Source: Aldersonia sp. NBC_00410
GTDB lineage: Bacteria; Actinomycetota; Actinomycetes; Mycobacteriales; Mycobacteriaceae
NCBI RefSeq assembly: GCF_026342035.1
Contig: NZ_JAPENM010000002.1
Coordinates: forward strand, 620,001-684,000
Direction of reading: 5' to 3'
DNA: 64,000 nucleotides
Positions within the stretch are counted from its first letter, which is position 1. Every line of letters begins with the position of its first letter. A program made the translations under genes and the position numbers. The notes under the pieces were generated by a model. It worked only from the letters and a program-made list of their open reading frames with translations, ran no database searches and had not been told where the DNA came from. Shown here piece by piece: positions 41,801 through 50,136 of the stretch.

Positions 41801-44800
41801 CGGCGGTACGGGCCTTGGCCCGCCACCATGCCGCCTGCGCAGCAACGGAAGCGCCTGCACCCGTGAAGCCGTCGACGGTCACCGTCGAAACGGCATCCTC
41901 GGCGATCCACAGCCGCGCGAGATCCTCACGCGCGGTGGCCCACCGGTCGTCGATGAGCACGGCCTTGCGGCCGTCGAATGCCGGGGCGACCAGACGCGGC
42001 CAGTCCGTGCCGAGTTCCGCGGACACGAGTTCGACGAGTTCGCCGTCGGCGGCCGCATCCGGCGCCGAGACCTTGTCGTCGAGGCCCAGCTGCTCGAGCA
42101 CGAGCCGCGCAGCGGAGGCGAGGACACCGTCACGACCGGTGATGTGCTCGGTGAATTCGCCGAGCGCCGCCGCGTCCACGGTGCCACCGCCACCGGCACC
42201 ACCGGTGGAAGGCAGCGACACCGCCACACCACGCCGGCCGGCCACAGCCTGCACGCCCGCATCGATCGCGGCATCGACCGAAGCGGCATCGGACAGCGCA
42301 CTGCCGACCAGACCGCCGAGGTCGCCGCCGCGCACACTGGCGCCGTCACGGGTGCCGAGTGCGACCTCGGCCATGACATGGTTGGCCCAGCCGTCGCCGA
42401 GCTCCCAGACCTTCGTCACGCGCTCGGCGATGGCGGCCGGACGCTTGCCGGTCGGGCCGAACACCTTGCGCAGGTGATCACCCATCGAGTCGGACAACAC
42501 CGAACCGAACGGCTTGTAGGTACGGGCGAGCTTGTCGACCGTGCCGGCCAGCGCCACCATGTCGGCGTCCGCGGCGCCGTCGATCGCGCCGAGCGAGAGC
42601 TCGGAGCCGAGGTCGACGAGCAGCTGGTTGCGCCGCGAGGAGACGCCGTCGCACAGCGCCTCGATGGTGTCCACCGGACCGATCTGGTCGAGCCGCAGCT
42701 TGGTCCACAGCGCGATCAGCACCTTGGTCGCATCCGAGGCGGTGAAGGCGATGTCGTCCGGACGCGGCCCACCCGAGGGTGCCGCCGCTGGAGCGGGTGC
42801 CGGCGCCGCCGCGGCAGCCGGAGCGGGAGCAGCGGCTTCGGAAGCCGCTGCGGGGATTTCCTCCTCGACCGGTTCCGGGTCGACGTCGGTGGCGAACACG
42901 ACCGCACGCTCGCGCTCGATGTTGACCACCTCGACCGGGCCACCGATGCGGCCGGGCAGCTTGAGCGTGTTGCTCGCCAGGTTGGCCACCGTCGGTGTTG
43001 CGGCCAGGCCGATCTCGACGAACCGCTCCACGCCGAGGCCGCCGTGCAACTCGTCGGTGAACAGCAGGTCCTGGGTTTCGATCCAGCGCACCGGGCTGGC
43101 GAACTGCCAGGCCAGCAGCTCGATCAGCACCACGCGGCACAGTTCGCCCTGGCGGTCGGCCCAGCTGTCGAAGTCGGCCAGCACCGCGGTCAGCGGCTCC
43201 GACGGGACCAGGTCGGCGATCTCCTGGATGAAGTCGCGGTTGAGCGAGAACGGCCTCGGCACCAGGTTCGGGATGTAGCGCCCGATCAGGATCTCCGGAT
43301 GCAGATCGGCAGGCAGCAGGTCTTCGAGCTTGTGCCGGAACTCGGGCACGCCGTCACGCAGCACGGCCGAGTGGAACGGCACGTCGATACCGGGCACCAG
43401 GATGAAGGCGCGCTTGCCACCGAAGTCGGCGACGCGGCGGTCGATCTCGGTCTCCAGCGCATCGAGGCCGGCGACGGTGCCCGCGATGGCGTACTGCGAA
43501 CCACGCAGGTTCAGGTTCACCACCTGCACGAACTCACCGGTTGCCGCACCGATCGAGGCGATGAACTCCTCCACGTCTTCGTCGCGCAGCCCGAACTGCG
43601 ACGGCCGGATCGCGGCCATCCGGTAGTTCGAGCGGCCGTCGGCGTCGCGCGGCACGAGCTCGTGCATGGCCGAACCACGCTGGAACACGACCTCGAGCAC
43701 GGCCTCGAGCGGCAGCACCCCGGCGACGGCGGCGAGCGCGTTGTACTCGCCGACCGAGTGACCGGCCAGGATCGCGTCCTCCACGAAGGCGCCGGCCTCA
43801 CGCAGCTCGGCGACCTGCGCGCAGCCGAGCACGGCCATCGCGACCTGGGTGAACTGCGTCAGGTGCAGCACGCCGTCCGGGTGCTTGTGCTCGACACCGC
43901 GAGCCTTGAGATAGGTCGGGTTGTCCCGGACGACGGCGAGAATGGAGAAACCGAGCGCGGATCGGGTGTGCTTGTCGGCACGGTCCCAGATCTCCTTCGC
44001 CGCCTTGGAGCGCGTCCGCGCGTCCAGACCCATGCCCTTGGCCTGAATGCCCTGGCCGGGGAACGCGTAGACGGTCTTCGGCGCCTCCGTGCGGCCGGTC
44101 GCGACCATCACCAGGTCGCTGCCGACGCGGCAGGAGACCTCCACGATCTCCGCGCCCGAATCGATCGCAACTCGGTTGATCTGAATGTCGATTCGCGCGC
44201 CGGGCCGGACCATGCCGAGGAACCGGGTGGTCCAGGCGGTGAGCCGGCGAGCCGGGATATTCGACTCCGGATCGACGGCGGCAACCGCGTGCTGAGCCGC
44301 GGCCGAAAGCCACATGCCGTGCACGATCGGGCGGCCGAGGCCGGCGAGCAGCGCCGCGCCGTCGGAGGTGTGAATCGGGTTGTGGTCGCCGGACACCTGG
44401 GCAAAGGCGCCCATATTGGTCGGCGCGACGATGGTGACGTCCCGACGACGGCGACGCGGGGTGTCCAGGCCGGACTCGCCTGCCCCACCCGCACGCGGCG
44501 GGTCGGTCAGCTCGCCGGCACCGGTCCGACCGCGGATCGCGAAGCGCTCGACAAGCGTTGCGAGCGGCAGTGCTTCGAGCCCCTGCTCGCGCTCCATGCT
44601 GGTGATGGTGACGTGCACCTCGACGACGCGGCCGAGGTCGGTGTCGATGACCGAGGTGGACTCGGCACGCACCGTCAGGATGCTGGTGTCCTGCGGCAAC
44701 TCTGTGCCCAGGCGCACCTGATGATCGAGGTGAACCAGGTCGAGCATGCCCTCGATGACGCTGCCCGCTTCCGGGATGCGGGCGGCACCGAGCACCGCGA

Positions 44801-47800
44801 ACACGGCGGGCCAGCAGGCGCCGACCAGCACGTCGGGTACGGCGTTGCCGACCGAACTGAGCGAATCCGGCATGCCCGAGGACGTGACACCGGCGTGGTC
44901 GGCGATCAGATCCGGCGTCCAGGCCAGGTTGACCCGCGCGACATTGCCCTTGACTGTCGGCAGCTCCTGCCCGGCAGCCACGGCGAGCAGCGCCGACATC
45001 GAAGCCTCCGCGTCCTCGGCGGTGACGACCGGCGCACCGCCGGTGTAGGTCGACGCGGGGACGGTGATGCGGATGCGGACCGCGTTGCCCGCGAGCAGCG
45101 GGACGGTGAGCTCGACGTGTTCGGCGTCGAGTTCGGTCAACGAGGCACCGGAGCCGGGGTGTGCGGCGTTGTGGCCGTCGACGAGCCATTCCGCGACCTC
45201 GCCGAGCCGGCGCACCGGGTTCTTGGTGACCCGGCCGGCCCACGTGACGTCGGGCGAGCCGAGCACGATGTCGACCGGGCCCGGTGCGACACCGGCATGT
45301 CTGCGGCTGGCGATGGCGACCGGCTTGACGCCAGCGGCGACCAGCGCGTCCGCGCCGGCCTTCTCGAACCGGTCGAGCAGTTCACCCACCGGCTCGTCGA
45401 CGCGGGTGATGCCCGCGACGGCGACGGTGCCCGGGATGACGCAGACCTGGTCTGCGGAGTAGCGCGGATCGTGCGCCTGCCACAGCGAGTCCGACCGCCA
45501 CCAGCGGCGGACGTCGCCGTCGACGACCGGCACGAAGTTCACCGGCTTGCCCGGCGTCTTGCACAGGGCGACGAAGAACGGGACGTCGGCCGGGTGCAGC
45601 ACCGCGGTGTCGGCGTCGGCGTAGGCCTCGTGCAGCGCGGCAAGCGCTTGCGCGGGGCGCTCGAGCAACGCGGAATCCTCGAACAGGGTCGCGATCGGGC
45701 CGCGGTCGGCGGGGTGCAGTCGGGCCTCGGCCCGCTGCAGCATCTCGGCGAACCGCTCGCGCCAGGTGATATCCAGCCAGAGCGAGCTGGTCGCGTCCGA
45801 AATCGCCTCGGCAACATCGGATCCGGTGTCGAACGCGGTGAGCGCGTCGGGGCCGATGGCCAGCTCGACATAGCGATTGAGCCACTGGGTGTAGGTCATC
45901 GTGGCGACGTCACCGAAGTACGGCTTCGCGGTGCCGTTGAGCGCGGCGATGATCTCCTCGCGCCGCTGCGCGACCGCGTCCGCGTCGCCGGCCACCTCGT
46001 CGAGCAGGCGTCCGGTACGGGAAGCAGCGTTGTCGATCTCGTGAATATCCGCGCCGAGCTGGCTGCGGCCGGAAGCCATGCCGCCGACGGCGTTGCCCGC
46101 GCCGACCCAGTCGGGGGTACCGGGGGTGGCGACCAGCAGTTGCTTGACCTCGGGCGCGGTGGTGGCCTCCAGGGCCGCCATCGCGGCGGTGCCGACCAGA
46201 ATGCCGTCCAGCGGCATCGCCGGGAAACCGTAAGGCGTCGACCAGGAGCCGGTCAGGTACTCGGCCGCACGCTCGGGCGTGCCGATGCCACCGCCGACGC
46301 AGACCACGATGTTCGACCGGGTGCGCAGTTCGGCGTAGGTGTCGAGCAGCAGGTCGTCGAGGTCTTCCCAGGAGTGGTGACCCCCGGCCCGGCCGCCCTC
46401 GATATGCATGATCACCGGGTAGTTGGGCACCTCGTTGGCGATCCGGATCACGGAACGGATCTGCGCGACGGTGCCCGGCTTGAAGGCGACGTGGCTGATG
46501 CCGGCCTCGGACAGCTCCTCGATCAGCGCGACGGCTTCCTCGAGCTCGGGGATGCCTGCGGTAACGACGACACCGTCGAACGGTGCTCCCGCGGCGCGGG
46601 CCTTCTGCACCAGACGCTTGCCACCGAGCTGCAGCTTCCACAGGTAGGGATCGAGGAACAGCGAGTTGAACTGCACCTCGCGGCCCGGGTCGAGCAGCGT
46701 GCGCAGCTCGGCGACGCGGTCGGCGAAGATTTGTTCGGTGACCTGTCCGCCGCCGGCGAGCTCGGCCCAGTGGCCGGCGTTCGCGGCCGCGGCGACGATC
46801 TTGGCGTCGACGGTGGTGGGGGTCATGCCGGCGAGCAGGATCGGGGACCGCCCGGTGAGACGGGTGAACGCGGTTTCGACGACGACGCGGCCGTCGGGCA
46901 GCGTGACCGGCGCCGGCGCGAAGCTCGACCAGGCCGGCGGGATTTCGGGGGTGGCACCGGGCGTGAGCAGCTGCCGCTGGCCGTCGCGGGTCGCGGCGGC
47001 GACGATGCCCGAGCCGGTCCCGCGCAGCGTGGAGACGCTCATCCGGGTCAGCAGGTCCCCCGGGCCGAGGTCCAGGAGCCAATCTGCACCGGCACCGACC
47101 GCGGTGTCGATGGCGGTGACCCAGTCGACGGGCTCCACGAGGACGCCGGCGGTGAGTTCACGGGCCAGGTCGACATCGAGGCCGCACAGTCCTGCCCAGC
47201 TCGCGACGAGTTCGATGGTCTCGTCGAGCGCGGGGTGATGGAAACCGATCTCGACGGCGAGCGGCTCGAATACGGGCGCGAACACGGCACCGCCGCGCTT
47301 CTTCGCGTCCCGCTCGTGGGTCTGCTCGGTGGTGATCTGCTCGCAGTACTCCTTGACCCGCTCGATCGAGGCGGGCGCACCGGAGATGACGAAACGGCGC
47401 CGACCGTTGCGGATCGACAGGGACGGCGCGATCGACGCATCGGTGGTGGCTGCGACCGCGGCGACGGCCTGCTCGAGCTGCGCGCGATCGGCGTTGGAGA
47501 CGGCCATCATCGGCGCGCGGTCACCGACCGCGATCAGACCACGGCGGCGACCGACGAGGCCCGCCGCCGCGCCGATCAGCTGAGCGAGGGCGAGCAACTG
47601 AGCGTCGGCAGAACCCTGGCGCTCGACAGCGGCCACACCGATCAGACCCTGCGAGTGTCCGATTACCGCGACCGGCGGGTTCGCGGCTGGGTCGAGACCC
47701 TGCAGTTTCAGCGACCGGAGCGCGGCGATCTGGGTCAGGAAAACACCGGGCAGCGACACGGCCGCCGAACGCAGCGTCGCCTCCGAAGGCGCGGCGGAGG

Positions 47801-48149
47801 GCTCGTCACTCTCTTCGTCGACGATGTCCTCTTCGAGGATCCAGCCGATCGGGTCGAAGCCGACCGGTCGCACGACGAGCAGTTTGCCGGCCAGCGGCGT
47901 GAGGATCGCGGCGGCTTCGTTGACCAGGGCGGTCAGTTCCGGCTCGAGCGCGCTGTCTCGACTGATCTCCTCGAGTGCGCCCAGCCAGGACGCGCCCTGT
48001 CCACCGAACGCGAGAGCGTAGGGCTCGCCGGCGAGGAAGCGGTCGACCAGCGGAAGGCGATCGAATGCGGACGAACCTTTCGCGCGCGGGCTCGTGGCCG
48101 AGTAAGCGTCGCGTCCTCGGCCGGATGCCGCGCTTTCATTGATGGTCAC
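38832..48149 (-). CDS. fas: Type I fatty acid synthase
   Basis: This 3,105-residue multifunctional enzyme makes C16-C26 acyl-CoA de novo in the cytosol. Domains in order: acetyltransferase (Ser166 in GHSQG), FMN enoylreductase (from about 430; LAGMTPTTVDAK), MaoC-type dehydratase (SGDHNPIH near 1255), malonyl/palmitoyl transferase (Ser1465 in GHSVGEYN), an Ala/Pro-rich linker, carrier domain (Ser1837/1838 in GVSSRRNQ), ketoreductase (VVTGASKGS near 2150) and ketosynthase (Cys2746 in VAACATAAV; SKHDTST and LTGHSKGG supply the His and Lys). No C-terminal phosphopantetheinyl transferase; acpS supplies it. The GTG at 48149 matches the M. tuberculosis N-terminus; the frame is open to a GTG at 48269. 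Codon use is uniform throughout. Confidence 0.97.
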   Translation of the reverse strand: MTINESAASGRGRDAYSATSPRAKGSSAFDRLPLVDRFLAGEPYALAFGGQGASWLGALEEISRDSALEPELTALVNEAAAILTPLAGKLLVVRPVGFDPIGWILEEDIVDEESDEPSAAPSEATLRSAAVSLPGVFLTQIAALRSLKLQGLDPAANPPVAVIGHSQGLIGVAAVERQGSADAQLLALAQLIGAAAGLVGRRRGLIAVGDRAPMMAVSNADRAQLEQAVAAVAATTDASIAPSLSIRNGRRRFVISGAPASIERVKEYCEQITTEQTHERDAKKRGGAVFAPVFEPLAVEIGFHHPALDETIELVASWAGLCGLDVDLARELTAGVLVEPVDWVTAIDTAVGAGADWLLDLGPGDLLTRMSVSTLRGTGSGIVAAATRDGQRQLLTPGATPEIPPAWSSFAPAPVTLPDGRVVVETAFTRLTGRSPILLAGMTPTTVDAKIVAAAANAGHWAELAGGGQVTEQIFADRVAELRTLLDPGREVQFNSLFLDPYLWKLQLGGKRLVQKARAAGAPFDGVVVTAGIPELEEAVALIEELSEAGISHVAFKPGTVAQIRSVIRIANEVPNYPVIMHIEGGRAGGHHSWEDLDDLLLDTYAELRTRSNIVVCVGGGIGTPERAAEYLTGSWSTPYGFPAMPLDGILVGTAAMAALEATTAPEVKQLLVATPGTPDWVGAGNAVGGMASGRSQLGADIHEIDNAASRTGRLLDEVAGDADAVAQRREEIIAALNGTAKPYFGDVATMTYTQWLNRYVELAIGPDALTAFDTGSDVAEAISDATSSLWLDITWRERFAEMLQRAEARLHPADRGPIATLFEDSALLERPAQALAALHEAYADADTAVLHPADVPFFVALCKTPGKPVNFVPVVDGDVRRWWRSDSLWQAHDPRYSADQVCVIPGTVAVAGITRVDEPVGELLDRFEKAGADALVAAGVKPVAIASRRHAGVAPGPVDIVLGSPDVTWAGRVTKNPVRRLGEVAEWLVDGHNAAHPGSGASLTELDAEHVELTVPLLAGNAVRIRITVPASTYTGGAPVVTAEDAEASMSALLAVAAGQELPTVKGNVARVNLAWTPDLIADHAGVTSSGMPDSLSSVGNAVPDVLVGACWPAVFAVLGAARIPEAGSVIEGMLDLVHLDHQVRLGTELPQDTSILTVRAESTSVIDTDLGRVVEVHVTITSMEREQGLEALPLATLVERFAIRGRTGAGELTDPPRAGGAGESGLDTPRRRRRDVTIVAPTNMGAFAQVSGDHNPIHTSDGAALLAGLGRPIVHGMWLSAAAQHAVAAVDPESNIPARRLTAWTTRFLGMVRPGARIDIQINRVAIDSGAEIVEVSCRVGSDLVMVATGRTEAPKTVYAFPGQGIQAKGMGLDARTRSKAAKEIWDRADKHTRSALGFSILAVVRDNPTYLKARGVEHKHPDGVLHLTQFTQVAMAVLGCAQVAELREAGAFVEDAILAGHSVGEYNALAAVAGVLPLEAVLEVVFQRGSAMHELVPRDADGRSNYRMAAIRPSQFGLRDEDVEEFIASIGAATGEFVQVVNLNLRGSQYAIAGTVAGLDALETEIDRRVADFGGKRAFILVPGIDVPFHSAVLRDGVPEFRHKLEDLLPADLHPEILIGRYIPNLVPRPFSLNRDFIQEIADLVPSEPLTAVLADFDSWADRQGELCRVVLIELLAWQFASPVRWIETQDLLFTDELHGGLGVERFVEIGLAATPTVANLASNTLKLPGRIGGPVEVVNIERERAVVFATDVDPEPVEEEIPAAASEAAAPAPAAAAAPAPAPAAAPSGGPRPDDIAFTASDATKVLIALWTKLRLDQIGPVDTIEALCDGVSSRRNQLLVDLGSELSLGAIDGAADADMVALAGTVDKLARTYKPFGSVLSDSMGDHLRKVFGPTGKRPAAIAERVTKVWELGDGWANHVMAEVALGTRDGASVRGGDLGGLVGSALSDAASVDAAIDAGVQAVAGRRGVAVSLPSTGGAGGGGTVDAAALGEFTEHITGRDGVLASAARLVLEQLGLDDKVSAPDAAADGELVELVSAELGTDWPRLVAPAFDGRKAVLIDDRWATAREDLARLWIAEDAVSTVTVDGFTGAGASVAAQAAWWRAKARTAGRSVLAAAYEQIEQAAKQNTGSGVWSGEIAVVTGASKGSIAAAITGQLLAGGATVVVTTSRLDDARLGFYRTLYRDSAQAGAELWVVPANMASYTDVDALIDWIGNEQIDSAGGAKTVTKGAMTPTLLFPFAAPRVAGDLSDAGARAEMEMRVLLWSVERLIAGLSALGRDHDVDARLHTVLPGSPNRGMFGGDGAYGESKAALDALVARWNAERSWADRVTLAHALIGWVRGTGLMGHNDPIVDAVEQAGVSTWSTQEMAAELLKLSTVEVREQAATKPVQADLTGGLATVDLDLASLAKEAREAAEAETPEEAVEDIAGTILALPAPPTQVAAVAEYAWPELNIDPADMVVIVGAGELGPYGSARTRFEMEVDEQLSAAGVLELAWSTGLVTWENDPKAGWYDAESGDLVPEEEIAERYHDEVVSRCGIRRYVDDGAMVDNTAPLMTSVFLDKDLTFVVTSETEARAFAAADPEHTIVTPVADSGDWQVTRQAGTEIRVPRKMKLTRFVGGQIPTGFDPTRWGISPDMASSVDRVALWNIVCTVDAFISSGFTPSELMRWVHPSLVANTQGTGMGGMTSMRSLYIDTLLGEARANDILQEALPNVVAAHVVQSYVGSYGAMVHPVAACATAAVSVEEGVDKIKLGKADLVVAGGFDDLSTEGIIGFGDMSATADSAAMRAKGIDDRRFSRANDRRRGGFVESMGGGTILLARGDLAVRMGLPVLGVVAYAQSFGDGVHTSIPAPGLGALGAGRGGSKSRLAKGLAELGVGADEVAVVSKHDTSTAANDPNEAELHTRLAASIGRSAGNPLFVVSQKSLTGHSKGGAAAFQLIGLCQVLSQGVIPPNRSLDCVDPKMAEFPHLVWPREALRFGDALPLKAGLLTSLGFGHVSGLIAVVHPQAFVTAIDPADRADYLARANERLAAGRQRLAQAMCGGADLYERPGDRRLGEDDAAHKAIRELEADVLLSEGARLGADDVYTSGKPGCQ

Positions 48150-48276
48150 GGGTGTGTAGTCCTCTCGTTTGCGCCGGGGTGCACAGAAGCGCGGCGTCGT
48201 GATGACGCCGGGCACCGGGGCGCGGATGTGGCTCGGGCTCTCCTCGTCGAGTGGTGCCAAGAGTGGCACAGAATCA

Positions 48277-48290
48277 TGAGGAAATCCTCA
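48277..48290. promoter_or_regulatory. fas operator copy 1
   Basis: TGAGGAAATCCTCA has perfect 6-bp arms around AA and is part of a 24-bp repeat shared with copy 2 (flank GTTTGATC here, GTTGATC there). It is a candidate site for a FasR-type regulator, the TetR activator known to bind inverted repeats before fas in M. tuberculosis. Confidence 0.6.
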
Positions 48291-48417
48291 CGTTTGATCT
48301 ACGACTGACGCCGAAAACGGCGATTTTGCGGGACAGACGTCCCAGAATTTCGCCGCCGATCACTCTCATTCCATGGCTTCCGCGCTGGCTACGACACATA
48401 CGTGGACCTCCAATAAT

Positions 48418-48433
48418 ATGAGGAAATCCTCAT
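48418..48433. promoter_or_regulatory. fas operator copy 2
   Basis: ATGAGGAAATCCTCAT is a 16-bp palindrome with the same core as copy 1, 142 bp further upstream. It lies immediately upstream of a TATTAT -10 box for fas, covering the -35 position, where an activator would sit in the absence of a good -35 hexamer. Confidence 0.65.
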
Positions 48434-48624
48434 GTTGATCGTTATTGAGTTGTTATATTCGCAGGTCGGGTTACTCGCGGGTAGCGAACACGACCGTCGC
48501 CCGACGTCGGCTCCGATCCCTGGCGAGCGACCGCTGGGTCGGCGGCCCCACACGGCGCGTGACGCGAAAGTGTGAGCCCGTCCGGGCCCAGTCCCACGCC
48601 GGCCGTGACGTACGCTGTGCCTGC

Positions 48625-48706
48625 GCGCGAGTGGCGGAATTGGCAGACGCGCCAGATTTAGGTTCTGGTGTCCTAGGACGTGGGGGTTCAAGTCCCCCCT
48701 CGCGCA
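48625..48706 (+). tRNA. tRNA-Leu (TAG anticodon)
   Basis: Acceptor arms GCGCGAG (48625-48631) and CTCGCGC (48699-48705) pair; the discriminator is A48706. The anticodon stem is CCAGA/TCTGG with loop TTTAGGT and anticodon TAG at 48659-48661. The long variable arm (TGTCCTAGGACG) and the T arm GGGGGTTCAAGTCCCCC are typical of class II leucine tRNA. CCA is not encoded. Confidence 0.95.
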
Positions 48707-48794
48707 CAATGCAGGTCAGCAGCAAAATAGTGACCCGCGGCACAATCTGGTCAAACGCCCAACTTCGCCCGTGTGCGCCGGTAGCTTGCCGTGC

Positions 48795-49217
48795 ATGTCA
48801 TCGCAAGCCGTAGCCGTCGCAGACCTCAACGCGTCACACATCCACCGATATATCTGCATGTCGCCGGACGCCCGGCCTGGTGTCACCGCCGGCGTTGTTG
48901 CCGGGCTCATCGTGGGCGTTCAACACGGTCACGAAGGGACAGCGGTGACGATCGCGGTCGGCAGAGGCCGCACCATGACAGTGACGGCTTTCTCGGGCGG
49001 CGTGCAGGTGGGCGACGCGTTCATCGACGTCCTGCGCAGATCCATCGTGGTTGACGATCGCCCGGCTACCGAATCGGTCGGCAAACTTCCCGCCGTCCAG
49101 GCCCGACGACGTAGGGGCAAACACTTGTGCGCGGTGCCGCACGAGGGCTCGCTCCGCGCAGGCAACCGAATTGGACGCGTGCCAGGTCCCACCGCAACCC
49201 CGACACCCGCCGGGTAA
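48795..49217 (+). CDS. Hypothetical small protein next to tRNA-Leu
   Basis: This open frame of 140 codons is not recognised. The first 95 residues look like a beta-rich folded protein (LNASHIHRYICM, VTAGVVAGLIVGVQHG, EGTAVTIAVGRGRTMTVTAF); the last 45 are basic and Pro-rich and may be less constrained. The ATG at 48795 lies seven bases after TAGCTT, so a leaderless start is possible; there is no clear ribosome site. It sits 88 bases after tRNA-Leu, a position where mobile cargo often accumulates, and its style resembles small orphan genes of actinobacterial integrative elements. No integrase is present. Confidence 0.45.
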   Translation: MSSQAVAVADLNASHIHRYICMSPDARPGVTAGVVAGLIVGVQHGHEGTAVTIAVGRGRTMTVTAFSGGVQVGDAFIDVLRRSIVVDDRPATESVGKLPAVQARRRRGKHLCAVPHEGSLRAGNRIGRVPGPTATPTPAG

Positions 49218-49283
49218 CGGCTACTGGTCTAACGACCGATAACCCGTTTTACCGGGCACGGCTGGGCCGGTGAAGGAGAGGAC

Positions 49284-49553
49284 ATGCACAGCGATAACGG
49301 CATCAACGTCGGTGATTGGCTAACCACGATCCAGGGTGACCCTCGCTGCTCCGTCGTCGGGCTCGAGGCAGCAATTGTCGTGGCATCCGGACGCGAACCG
49401 GACCAATGGCAGCGAATCGGCATCAAGATCCTGGAATCGCTCGGGTACCTCGCAGCTCATACCGAGCCGGTCGTCATCGACCATGGCAATGGCCGGACCG
49501 AGGAGTTCCACGCTCGGCGCTTAACGTTCCCTGCCGAGATCCGCTCGGCTTAG
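49284..49553 (+). CDS. Hypothetical small acidic protein
   Basis: This 89-residue protein is not recognised. The ATG at 49284 has a strong GAAGGAGAGGA ribosome site. The sequence looks soluble and helical (VGDWLTTIQGDP, GLEAAIVVASGREPDQWQRI, IGIKILESLGYLAAHTEP) and ends with a polar strand. No signal peptide or membrane helix. It shares strand and spacing (66 bases) with the preceding orphan gene, so the two may form a small accessory unit beside tRNA-Leu. Confidence 0.6.
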   Translation: MHSDNGINVGDWLTTIQGDPRCSVVGLEAAIVVASGREPDQWQRIGIKILESLGYLAAHTEPVVIDHGNGRTEEFHARRLTFPAEIRSA

Positions 49554-49667
49554 GTGGCCCCTGCGTCTACCCGAACCGTTCGCGCCCGACGCCGACCACA
49601 ACGGCATCGGCTGCGAGTGATCTCCGCCGCGCCGCCCCCGGGCTGACGCGCGGATTCGAACCTCCGC

Positions 49668-50072
49668 TCAGCGCGCCAACCGGCCCAGCAACACCCGATC
49701 GGTCCCCCGCCCGATCACCCGCGCACCCAGCGGTACCTCGGCGTTCCGGCTGTCCACGATGCGCAGGTCGTCGATTCCGACGACACGACCGCGCCGACGC
49801 AGCGATCCCTCGCCGGCCGCCATCAGGTTGTGCAGCCACTGCGTCTGCGGACCGTAGGCGAGCCCGATCGCGATCAGATCGCCGCGTCGAAATGCCAGCA
49901 CCGGCGTCGCATAAGACGTTCCGGATTTCCGGCCGCGATGTAGGACCACCGCCCATGGCACGAGGTACGGTGCCCACAACCCCTGGATCCGGTTACCGAT
50001 CGCGCGGTTGAACCGCGCGACGAAGCGGGGCAGTCCCCGCCGATCGAAGTCGATTCCATCATTGTTCGACAT
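49668..50072 (-). CDS. Deazaflavin (F420)-dependent nitroreductase-family protein
   Basis: This 134-residue protein of the Ddn/DUF385 split-beta-barrel family uses F420H2 to reduce quinones, nitroimidazoles or similar compounds in relatives. VPWAVVLHRGRKSGTSYATPV is the F420-phosphate-binding region and GPQTQWLHNLMAAGEG the following conserved helix. Length is normal. The ATG at 50072 lacks an obvious ribosome site close by (AGGGGG occurs nine bases upstream). It stands alone between two orphan genes and a winged-helix fragment; the substrate is unknown. Confidence 0.8.
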   Translation of the reverse strand: MSNNDGIDFDRRGLPRFVARFNRAIGNRIQGLWAPYLVPWAVVLHRGRKSGTSYATPVLAFRRGDLIAIGLAYGPQTQWLHNLMAAGEGSLRRRGRVVGIDDLRIVDSRNAEVPLGARVIGRGTDRVLLGRLAR

Positions 50073-50136
50073 CAGTTCACTCCCCCTGTGCTGCAGCGGA
50101 TTTCACGTCCGCCGACTTCTCCCCTTCGTAACGCTG

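Larger units (their letters stand above)
48150..48624 (-). promoter_or_regulatory. Long fas upstream region
   Basis: This 475-bp gap without a convincing gene contains two copies of the palindrome TGAGGA-AA-TCCTCA, at 48277-48290 and 48419-48432. The distal copy directly abuts TATTAT (48413-48418 read on the minus strand), a good -10 box for fas. The near copy is followed by TGATTC. If the distal promoter is used, the fas leader is about 250 nt. The remainder toward tRNA-Leu shows TACGCT (48611-48616) as a possible tRNA -10 box. Confidence 0.6.

Noticed and set aside
48150-48269. N-terminal extension of Fas from a GTG at 48269
   Set aside because: The extra 40 residues do not resemble other Fas N-termini and overlap the promoter region; GTG 48149 matches the M. 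tuberculosis start.
38931-48308. A 9.4-kb open frame antisense to fas
   Set aside because: It is a by-product of high GC at third positions of fas codons; its translation is Arg/Asp/His/Gly-rich with no domain, while the fas strand shows every FAS I catalytic motif.
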